Below, one piece after another: positions 1 through 5,640 of a stretch of DNA of 7,266 nt; the first letter of the stretch is position 1; every line of letters begins with the position of its first letter. Origin of the DNA: an uncultured Coriobacteriales bacterium (GTDB lineage: Bacteria > Actinomycetota > Coriobacteriia > Coriobacteriales > Atopobiaceae); NCBI GenBank assembly GCA_947305035.1, contig CAMZCV010000043.1, forward strand, positions 1 through 7,266, written 5' to 3'. Position numbers and translations under genes: made by a program. Under the pieces are notes generated by a model. The model was not told the DNA's origin. It did no database searches and was given only the letters and a program-made list of their open reading frames with translations.

Positions 1-1423
1 GCGAGAAGAGCATCACGACCGCGTAGATGTCCAAGCGACCAAGGAGCATGAGACCCGAGAGCACGATCTTGGCAGCGGGGTTCCAGAACGCGAAGTTGCC
101 CGCAGGACCTACGGCGCCCAGGCCGGGGCCGATGTTGGAGAGGCAGGCGATCGTGGAGGTGAACGTGGTGATGAGGTCGATGCCCTGGATGGAGAGGAAC
201 AGGCACGACAGCACCACGAGCGAGGCGTACATGGTGAGGTAGATGTGCGTGGTCTTGATGGTGAGCTCGTCCAGACGGTTGCCGTCGAGCGTGATGCGCG
301 TCACCGAGCGGGGCGAAGCCTGCTGGCGCAGCTCGTTCAGGGCGGTCTTGACCATGATGATGAGGCGCGACACCTTGGTGCCGCCACCCGTTGAGCCCGC
401 GCAGGCGCCGATGATCATGAGCAGCACGAGCAGCACCTTCGAGTACGAGGGCCATAGGTCAAAGTTGGTGGACGAGAAGCCCGTGGACGTCATGATCGAC
501 GCCACCTGGAAGAAGGAGTAGCGCAGCCCCTGGAGGAACCCGCCCACGCGGCCCGCGATATTGTTGGCGATGGTGAGCGTGGCAACGGCGATGATGCCCA
601 GGTACACCATGAGCTCCTCGCTCTTGAATCCCTTGATGGAGCGGCGCATCCAGACCATGTAGTACAGGTTGAAGTTGACGCCCGAGAGCACCATGAACAC
701 AGAGACGACCATCTCGAGGTAGACGCTGTCGTATGCCCCCATGCTCGCATTATGGACGCCGAAACCGCCGGTTGCGGTGGTGCCGAACGCGGTGCAGAGG
801 CTGTCGAAGAGCGGCATGCCGCCAAGGCGCAGGAACACGACCTCCGTGCCCGTGAGCACGATGTAGAGGATGTAGAGGATCCTCGCGGTCTTGCTCATCT
901 GCGGCACGAGCTTGCCCTTGACGGGGCCGGTCATCTCGGCGCGCATGAGGTGGAGCGAGTGGGCCTCGTCGAGCGGCATGACGGCCATCATGAAGACGAG
1001 CACGCCCATGCCGCCGATGAAGTGCGAGAAGCTCCGCCAGAACAGCACCGAGCGCGGGAGCACCTCCACGTCGGTGAGGATGGAGGCGCCCGTGGTGGTG
1101 AGGCCCGAGACCGTCTCGAAGACCGCATCCACATAGAAGGGGATGGTTCCCGAGAACACGTACGGAAGGGCGCCGAACAGGCTCATGAGGATCCATGCGA
1201 GGCCGACTGAGACGAAGCCCTCCGCCGGGCGCAGGCTGTGGATCTCGGTTTTGCGCGTGGGCCATGCAAGCGAGAGTGCGGCAGCCAAGAGGATGAGGAT
1301 GGTGTAGAGGAACGGCTTGGTGTCCTCGTGGTAGTAGCCAGCGCACATCATGGGCAGGCAGAGCAGGCCGGCCTCGATGATGAGCACGCGCGAGAGGATC
1401 TTTGGAACGATGCGTGATTTCAA
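1..1423 (-). CDS. trkH: Trk-type potassium uptake system, membrane pore subunit TrkH (C-terminus cut by window edge)
   Basis: Integral membrane subunit that carries K+ through the Trk uptake system, gated by cytosolic TrkA. The frame is open for 474 codons from a TTG at 1423 to the left edge. All four pore-loop filter segments of the TrkH/KtrB fold are visible: TTTGAS (about residues 109-114), TTATGGFG (215-222), MTSTGFS (311-317) and LSNIGPG (428-434), each with its filter glycine, between long hydrophobic helices. The final visible stretch, LLGRLDIYAVVMLFS, is the usual TrkH C-terminal helix, so only about 7-15 residues are missing. The TTG start is preferred because the translation from it (LKSRIVPKILSRVLIIEAG) matches the family N-terminus and a GAGGGG box lies 10 bases upstream; the next in-frame ATG (codon 25) would remove part of helix 1. 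It follows trkA after 6 bases, so the two form an operon. Confidence 0.95.
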   Translation of the reverse strand, partial: MKSRIVPKILSRVLIIEAGLLCLPMMCAGYYHEDTKPFLYTILILLAAALSLAWPTRKTEIHSLRPAEGFVSVGLAWILMSLFGALPYVFSGTIPFYVDAVFETVSGLTTTGASILTDVEVLPRSVLFWRSFSHFIGGMGVLVFMMAVMPLDEAHSLHLMRAEMTGPVKGKLVPQMSKTARILYILYIVLTGTEVVFLRLGGMPLFDSLCTAFGTTATGGFGVHNASMGAYDSVYLEMVVSVFMVLSGVNFNLYYMVWMRRSIKGFKSEELMVYLGIIAVATLTIANNIAGRVGGFLQGLRYSFFQVASIMTSTGFSSTNFDLWPSYSKVLLVLLMIIGACAGSTGGGTKVSRLIIMVKTALNELRQQASPRSVTRITLDGNRLDELTIKTTHIYLTMYASLVVLSCLFLSIQGIDLITTFTSTIACLSNIGPGLGAVGPAGNFAFWNPAAKIVLSGLMLLGRLDIYAVVMLFS

Positions 1424-1433
1424 CGCGACCTAA

Positions 1434-1439
1434 CCCCTC
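1434..1439 (-). promoter_or_regulatory. Ribosome binding site deciding the TTG start of trkH
   Basis: GAGGGG on the minus strand, lying within the last trkA codons and 10 bases before the TTG at 1423. Its presence and the lack of any in-frame ATG nearby support TTG initiation. Its position inside the trkA end makes trkH translation likely to depend on trkA translation. Confidence 0.6.
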
Positions 1440-1948
1440 AGGATGTCTTCGAGGCAGGTCATGCCCGGACGTGTGGTGACGGCGAGCACGCGGTCGCCTG
1501 CGTGGATGGTGTTGTTGCCGTTGGGGATGATGCACGTTCCCTTTCGGATGATGGCTGCGATGAGCGTCTCCTCGCGCAGCTCGAGGATGGAGAGCGGGAT
1601 CTCCAGGCACGGAGAGCCCTTCTTGGCGATGAATTCGAGCACCTCCACCTGCTCGTCCATCACACGGCTCAGCAGCTCCACGCCGCTGTCGTGCGTGGAG
1701 TTCTCCATGCCGCGCACGTGCTGGAGGACCTGCTCGGCGATGATGGTCTGGGGCTGGATTGGCGCATCGAGGCCGAACGTGGTTGCCATGTCGACGAAGT
1801 GCGCCTCGCTCACCTTCGCGATAACCTTGCCGACGCCGCGCGACTGGGCGTAGGAGCAGAGGATGGTGTTGATCTCGTCCACGCCGGTGAGGGCGACGAA
1901 TGCATCGGTGCTCTCGATGCCCGCGTCCTCGAGGGTGGCGGCCGGGGT

Positions 1949-1980
1949 TCCTGCAACGCGCAGCACCACACCCGGGGGCA
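1949..1980 (-). other. Frameshift site in trkA
   Basis: The trkA reading frame must change between VEVLC (ending 1978) and GTPAATLEDAG (starting 1951). On the coding strand this stretch begins with a homopolymer pair, TGCCCCCGGG, a common place for a one-base slip or a miscalled base. One added base there rejoins the frames but leaves about eight residues (P/G-VVLRVA) where relatives have a short GDGT-type loop, so the lesion may be more than a single indel. A ribosomal -1 slip on the C run (CCC re-pairing with CCC) is possible in principle, but there is no canonical X-XXY-YYZ heptamer. Confidence 0.8.
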
Positions 1981-2814
1981 GAGCACCTCCACCTGGGGCA
2001 TCGCATCCTTGATCTCCTCGGCAAGCATGCGGTTGTTCTCGATAAGGGTGACCTCGATGCCTGCGGAGAGGAGCTCGCGGGCGAGATAGACGCCCACGCG
2101 GCCACCACCCACGATGATGACGCTGCGCGAGCTCTCCTTGAAGATGGCGAGCTTCTTGAACAGGCGGCTGATCCTGCGCGGTGCACCCACGATGAGCACC
2201 GAATCGTCCGCCTTGAAGCTGAAGGATGCTGTGGGGATGAACGCCTTTCCGTTGCGCACGACCGCAGCGACGAGCGTGCCGTCGCCGAAGGTGCGATGGT
2301 AGTCGGAGACCGTGGTTCCGCAGAGGGGGTTCTCCGCCTTGAGCTTGAACTCGACGAGCTCGGCGCGGTCGCCGGCGAAGGTGTCCACCTTCGTGGCCGA
2401 GGGGAAGCGCAGCACGCGGCTGATCTCGTTGGCGCAGGCGAGCTCGGGATTAATGACGAGCGACAGACCCAGCTCCTTCTCGAGGAAGAGCACCTCGCGG
2501 AAGTGGGTTTCCTCGCGCACGCGGGCGACGGTGTTCTTGACGCCCAGCTTGCGGGCAACGAGGCAGCAGAGGATGTTGGATTCGTCGGAGTTGGTTGCGG
2601 CGATGAGGAGGTCGGCCTCCTCGGCGCGGGCGAGCCTCAGCGAGTCGATGTCGACGCTCGCGCAGACCGTCATGATGTCGAGCGAGGTGCTGAGCCGAGA
2701 AACACGCTCGGAGTTGCGCTCGATGACCGTGATGCTATGGCCTTCGACCGAAAGGTATTTTGCCAGCGCGGAACCGATTTTTCCGGCACCGACGATGATG
2801 ATGTTCATACAGGG

Positions 2815-2820
2815 TCTCCC
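2815..2820 (-). promoter_or_regulatory. Ribosome binding site of trkA
   Basis: GGGAGA on the minus strand, 6 bases before the ATG at 2808. It selects this ATG over the in-frame upstream start at 2850, which would add 14 residues in front of the beta strand that normally begins TrkA. Confidence 0.7.
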
Positions 2821-2867
2821 GTCGTTGACGACTGGCGACGAATAAAGCACATAAAACGATAGCTTAC

Positions 2868-2873
2868 AGTATA
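2868..2873 (-). promoter_or_regulatory. Possible -10 box for the trkA-trkH operon
   Basis: TATACT on the minus strand, about 60 bases before the trkA start. It overlaps an 8-base palindrome, TAGCGCTA (2872-2879). No good -35 hexamer is visible at 16-18 bases. A second copy of the same box with the same flanks (CTATACTG) occurs at 2921-2926 on the same strand, so two tandem start sites are possible. Confidence 0.35.
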
Positions 2874-2945
2874 GCGCTAATGGGTTGTCCGCGAAAAATA
2901 CACCTCTCGCAGGGAAACGCAGTATAGGGAAGAAGGTTTCATTTC

Positions 2946-2951
2946 TATAAA
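2946..2951 (+). promoter_or_regulatory. Possible -10 box for the structured RNA and hydrolase-glpK operon
   Basis: TATAAA on the plus strand in an AT-rich patch of an otherwise GC-rich region. Transcription starting 6-9 bases later (about 2957-2960) would begin almost exactly at the 5' arm of the outer stem of the putative RNA. No convincing -35 box is seen, so this rests mainly on position. Confidence 0.35.
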
Positions 2952-2957
2952 GAACTC

Positions 2958-3144
2958 ACCCAATCGCGGGTGGACGCGAAACCGTTGACGGGAGACGACC
3001 GTCAGGGACCTGCCAGCAAGGGGGTGCATTGCCGTCATGAGCGCAGGAGCTCTCCTGCCGCGCGGCGAGAACGTCCCTACCGTTTATGCAAAAGGCGGCT
3101 GACCGCCGCGTCGGCGCGCGTGCAGACTGGGATACTTGATTGGT
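2958..3144 (+). ncRNA. Putative structured 5' leader or small RNA, family unknown
   Basis: No protein is supported here, but the stretch is dense in compatible stems: outer stem CCAATC 2960-2965 with GATTGG 3138-3143; ACGCG 2974-2978 with CGCGT 3117-3121; TGACGG 2986-2991 with CCGTCA 2999-3004; GGGAC 3005-3009 with GTCCC 3073-3077; inside it TTGCCG 3029-3034 with CGGCGA 3063-3068; inside that GCAGGA 3043-3048 with TCCTGC 3053-3058; and GGCGG 3094-3098 with CCGCC 3103-3107. These nest without conflict. No stem is followed by a U-run, so no intrinsic terminator is visible. The 3' arm ends 11 bases before the hydrolase ribosome site, so it could control translation of the downstream operon, or be a processed RNA. 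It does not match the c-di-AMP (ydaO), T-box, TPP or cobalamin motifs I know. raiA RNA is a candidate I cannot confirm by eye. Confidence 0.5.
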
Positions 3145-3166
3145 ACCTTCTCGTGAAAGGACTGCC
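3142..3166 (+). promoter_or_regulatory. Ribosome binding site of the hydrolase, within a possible small hairpin
   Basis: The site GAAAGGA (3155-3161) lies 5 bases before the ATG at 3167 and fixes that start over the in-frame TTG at 3140. CCTT at 3146-3149 can pair with AAGG at 3157-3160, and GG 3142-3143 with CC 3165-3166, which would hide the ribosome site. The same GG belongs to the 3' arm of the outer stem of the upstream RNA, so the two pairings compete. Confidence 0.5.
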
Positions 3167-4102
3167 ATGGCTGAAATCGTCCGCGAACCAATCTCGTTTG
3201 CAAGCGCAGACAACACCTCACAGATCAAGGGCTGGGTCTGGCTCCCCGAGGGAGAGCCCAAGGCCGTCGTCCAGCTCACCCACGGCATGGCCGAACATAT
3301 CGAACGCTATGACGGCTTCGCGCGCTTCCTCGCAGAGCGCGGTTTCGCCGTGTGCGGCCACAACCAGATCGGCCACGGAGACAGCGCGCAGCCGGGCAAG
3401 CTCGGATGCCTCCCCCTCGACAACGGCGCCGACGTGCTCGTTGCCGACGTCGATACCCTGCGCCGCCTCATGCAGGCGCGGTTCGGCACCGAGAAGCCCT
3501 ACTTCCTCTTCGGGCACTCGCTCGGAAGCTTCATCACGCGCGCCTACATCTCCCGCCACGGCGAGGGGCTTGCGGGTGCCATCATCTGCGGAACGGGCCA
3601 CGTACCTCCCGCAACGTCGAAGGCAGGCAACGTGGTGTGCCACCTCGTCGCGCGCATCAAGGGCGTCGATTCCACGTCGGGCCTGCTGGACGGCATCGGC
3701 GTTGGCGCCTACGCAAAGGCGATCAAAGACGCCAAGACCCCGCTCGATTGGCTCTCCTACCGCACAGAGAACGTCGAGACCTACATCGCCGACCCGCTCT
3801 GCGGATTCTCGTTCTCTGCCGGCGGCTACGCCACCGTGACCTCCCTCACCGGCGACGTCTGCACGCCCGCCGCGTTCGAGCGCACGCCCAAGGACCTCCC
3901 ACTGCTCTTCATCGCCGGTGACGGCGACCCCGTGGGCAACATGGGCGAGGGCGTCCGCACGGCGTTCCAGATGTCCCGAGACGCAGGCATCAAGGACACC
4001 TACTGCATCATCTACGAGCACATGCGCCACGAGATCCTCAACGAGGACGAGCGCGGGCGCGTCATGGAGGACATCGCCAACTGGCTGGAGGAGCGTCTAT
4101 GA
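3167..4102 (+). CDS. Alpha/beta hydrolase, monoacylglycerol lipase/lysophospholipase-like (serine aminopeptidase S33 fold)
   Basis: A 311-residue cytosolic serine hydrolase; no signal peptide or membrane helix is seen. The family signature is clear: an oxyanion-side motif [10 protein letters not shown] (39-48), nucleophile elbow GHSLG (116-120, Ser118), acid motif GDGDPVG (251-257, probably Asp254) and catalytic His288 in [17 protein letters not shown] and rHEi.NE are typical of the monoacylglycerol lipase/lysophospholipase (YtpA/PldB-like) group, so the likely reaction is hydrolysis of a fatty acyl ester; the substrate cannot be read from sequence. The ATG at 3167 has a good ribosome site. 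Its last codons overlap glpK by 4 bases, suggesting translational coupling and a role in releasing glycerol or a glycerol-containing headgroup for GlpK. Upstream is the putative structured leader. Other acyl or peptide esters remain possible substrates. Confidence 0.9.
   Translation: MAEIVREPISFASADNTSQIKGWVWLPEGEPKAVVQLTHGMAEHIERYDGFARFLAERGFAVCGHNQIGHGDSAQPGKLGCLPLDNGADVLVADVDTLRRLMQARFGTEKPYFLFGHSLGSFITRAYISRHGEGLAGAIICGTGHVPPATSKAGNVVCHLVARIKGVDSTSGLLDGIGVGAYAKAIKDAKTPLDWLSYRTENVETYIADPLCGFSFSAGGYATVTSLTGDVCTPAAFERTPKDLPLLFIAGDGDPVGNMGEGVRTAFQMSRDAGIKDTYCIIYEHMRHEILNEDERGRVMEDIANWLEERL
4087..4093 (+). promoter_or_regulatory. Ribosome binding site of glpK inside the hydrolase gene
   Basis: GGAGGAG, a near-perfect anti-16S match, 5 bases before the glpK ATG at 4099 and within the final hydrolase codons. 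It decides the start and supports coupled translation through the ATGA overlap. Confidence 0.75.
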
Positions 4103-5589
4103 GCGGCACGTACGTCATCGCACTCGATCAGGGAACCACCTCGTCACGTGCCATCCTCGTCGACCACGACGGGCAGATGGTCGATGTGGTGCAGCGCGAG
4201 TTCGAGCAGATCTACCCCAAGCCGGGCTGGGTGGAGCATAACCCGCACGACATCCTCAACTCCCAGCTGGGCTCGCTCACCGAGCTGATCGCGCGCCACG
4301 GGCTCACGACCGAGGATATCGTGGCCATCGGCATCGACAACCAGCGCGAGACCACCATCGTGTGGGACCCCGCCACCGGCCTGCCCATCTCCAACGCCAT
4401 CGTGTGGCAATGCCGCCGCACGGCAGACCTCGTGGAAGAGCTCTGCGGCGAGGCATCGGTTGCCGCCGAGGTGCGCGCCCGCACGGGCCTCATGCCCGAT
4501 GCGTACTTCTCGGCGAGCAAGATCCGCTGGCTGCTCGACAACGTGCCCGGGGCACGGGCGAGGGCCGAGGCTGGCGAGCTCCTGTTCGGCACCGTGGATA
4601 CGTACCTGGTGTGGGTGCTCACGGGCGGGCTCGTGCACGCCACCGACGTGACCAACGCGAGCCGCACCATGCTCTTCAACATACACGAGGGCTGCTGGGA
4701 TCCGTGGCTGCTCGAGCTGTTCGGCATCCCTGCGAGCATGCTCCCCGAGGTGAGGCCGTCGAGCGGCTCCTTCGGCGAGACGAGCTATCCCGGCCTTCCC
4801 GCGGGCATTCCCATCGCGGGCGTGGCCGGCGACCAGCAGGCCGCCCTGTTCGGCCAGTGCTGCTTCGAGGCCGGGCAGGCCAAGAACACCTACGGCACCG
4901 GCTGCTTCATGCTGCTCAACACGGGCCACGAGGCCATCGAGAGCAAGAACAGCCTGGTCACGACCATAGCCGCGTCGGCACCGGGCACCGAGGGGCTCGA
5001 GTACGCCCTCGAGGGTTCCGTCTTCGTGGGCGGCGCCGTGGTGCAGTGGCTGCGCGACGAGGTGGGCCTCATCCGATCCGCAGCGGAGACCGAGTACCTC
5101 GCCACCAGCGTGAAAGACACGGGCGGCGTCTACATCGTCCCGGCGTTCACGGGCCTCGGCGCGCCGTGGTGGTCGCCCGATGCTCGCGGCGCCATCTTCG
5201 GCATCACGCGCGGAACGGGGCAGGCGCAGCTGGTGCGCGCCGCGCTCGAATCCATCGCCTACCAGGTGTCCGACCTTGCCGTCGCTATGGAAGCCGATGC
5301 GGGCAAGCCCATCGACGTGCTCAACGTGGACGGCGGTGCCGCTGCCAACAACTTCCTCATGCAGTTCCAGAGCAACATCCTCGACCGCACGCTGCACCGT
5401 CCGCAGAACCGCGAAACCACGGCAATGGGCGCGGCGTATCTCGCGGGCCTCGCCACGGGCTTCTGGAGCGGCACGGACGAGCTGCGCAGCCTGCGCGCGA
5501 GCGACGACGTGTTCACGCCCGAAATGGACGCCGAGGCGCGCGAGGAGCTGCTCGCGGGCTGGCACGAAGCGATCAGGCGCACGGTGTAA
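4099..5589 (+). CDS. glpK: Glycerol kinase
   Basis: Phosphorylates glycerol with ATP to sn-glycerol 3-phosphate, the entry to glycolysis and phospholipid synthesis; cytosolic FGGY-family kinase. At 496 residues it is full length (usual 495-505). Visible motifs: N-terminal phosphate loop [10 protein letters not shown] (9-18), glycerol-binding NQRET (81-85, Arg83/Glu84), Trp104 in VWQCRRT, Tyr136 in DAYFSASK, catalytic Asp245 in [18 protein letters not shown] (265-272), the FGGY signature region around [14 protein letters not shown] (352-365), and the ATP-side motif [12 protein letters not shown] (411-422). The loop before the catalytic Asp reads YPGLPAGIP (230-238): it lacks both the Gly/Arg fructose-1,6-bisphosphate site of E. 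coli GlpK (Arg236 is Gly) and the phosphorylatable His of the Firmicute enzymes. The gene is translationally coupled to the upstream hydrolase. No glpF or glpD lies beside it here. A hairpin follows 4 bases after the stop. Confidence 0.97.
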   Translation: MSGTYVIALDQGTTSSRAILVDHDGQMVDVVQREFEQIYPKPGWVEHNPHDILNSQLGSLTELIARHGLTTEDIVAIGIDNQRETTIVWDPATGLPISNAIVWQCRRTADLVEELCGEASVAAEVRARTGLMPDAYFSASKIRWLLDNVPGARARAEAGELLFGTVDTYLVWVLTGGLVHATDVTNASRTMLFNIHEGCWDPWLLELFGIPASMLPEVRPSSGSFGETSYPGLPAGIPIAGVAGDQQAALFGQCCFEAGQAKNTYGTGCFMLLNTGHEAIESKNSLVTTIAASAPGTEGLEYALEGSVFVGGAVVQWLRDEVGLIRSAAETEYLATSVKDTGGVYIVPAFTGLGAPWWSPDARGAIFGITRGTGQAQLVRAALESIAYQVSDLAVAMEADAGKPIDVLNVDGGAAANNFLMQFQSNILDRTLHRPQNRETTAMGAAYLAGLATGFWSGTDELRSLRASDDVFTPEMDAEAREELLAGWHEAIRRTV

Positions 5590-5593
5590 AACG

Positions 5594-5630
5594 TTTCACC
5601 CAAAAGGGGATACTCCCCTTTTGGGTGAAA
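5594..5630. terminator. Bidirectional terminator-like hairpin between glpK and metH
   Basis: A perfect inverted repeat: 5594-5610 pairs with 5614-5630 (17 bp, loop TAC). It begins 4 bases after the glpK stop and ends 10 bases before the metH stop on the opposite strand. The stem core is CCCAAAAGGGG. There is no long U-run on either side; reading leftwards the stem is followed by CGTTTTAC, a weak U-tract, so it is a better terminator for metH than for glpK. Position and perfect symmetry between convergent genes make termination the likely role. Confidence 0.75.
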
Positions 5631-5640
5631 GCGGCGATTC

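Larger units (their letters stand above)
1430..2808 (-). pseudogene. trkA: Trk potassium uptake regulatory subunit TrkA, interrupted by a frameshift
   Basis: TrkA is the peripheral cytosolic NAD(H)/nucleotide-binding subunit that gates TrkH. It has two tandem RCK units, each a Rossmann RCK_N domain plus an RCK_C domain. From the ATG at 2808 (ribosome site GGGAGA, 6 bases upstream) frame one reads MNIIIVGAGKIGSALAKYLS, with the first nucleotide-binding motif GAGKIG at residues 7-12, RCK_C at about 140-220, and the second motif VGGGRVG at about 233-239. The match continues to MPQVEVLC (about residue 277), then becomes unrelated Arg/Pro/Ser-rich sequence until a stop at 1812-1810. Family sequence resumes in the -1 frame (GTPAATLEDAGIESTDAFVALTG) and runs through the second RCK_C to EDILRG and TAG at 1432-1430. 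The rejoined length would be about 458 residues, normal for TrkA. The break is either a real inactivating mutation or a one-base error in the C5G3 run. trkH lies directly downstream. Confidence 0.88.

Noticed and set aside
1810..1975. Arg/Pro/Ser-rich tail of the first trkA frame as a genuine C-terminal extension
   Set aside because: The overlapping -1 frame encodes the expected second RCK unit with family motifs, so the tail is the product of the frameshift.
750..2558. Minus-strand open frame of 602 codons across trkA and trkH
   Set aside because: Arg/Ser/His/Pro-rich low-information translation covering two recognised genes in another frame; an artefact of high GC.
2965..2978. T-box-like GGGTGGACGCG
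   Set aside because: It resembles the T-box GGGUGGNACCGCG only in part, lies at the 5' end of the RNA rather than before a terminator, and no aminoacyl-tRNA or amino acid gene follows.
3016..3034. GGGGGTGCATTG as a c-di-AMP (ydaO) riboswitch piece, tempting next to potassium transport genes
   Set aside because: Other ydaO elements are not in the right order, and the RNA points away from trkA. The minus-strand leader of trkA shows no such motif either.
3131..3136. GATACT preceded by TGG as an extended -10 promoter directly before the hydrolase
   Set aside because: Only a 4 of 6 match, with no -35 box, and it falls inside the outer stem of the putative RNA; not strong enough to list.
2970..3839. 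Plus-strand open frame starting in the intergenic region and running into the hydrolase
   Set aside because: It reads the hydrolase out of frame, and the hydrolase frame carries a full catalytic triad and family motifs.
4144..5565. Long antisense open frame of 473 codons opposite glpK
   Set aside because: It is a shadow of GC-rich codon usage in glpK; composition is Arg/Gly/His/Ala-rich with no recognisable motif, and no ribosome site.
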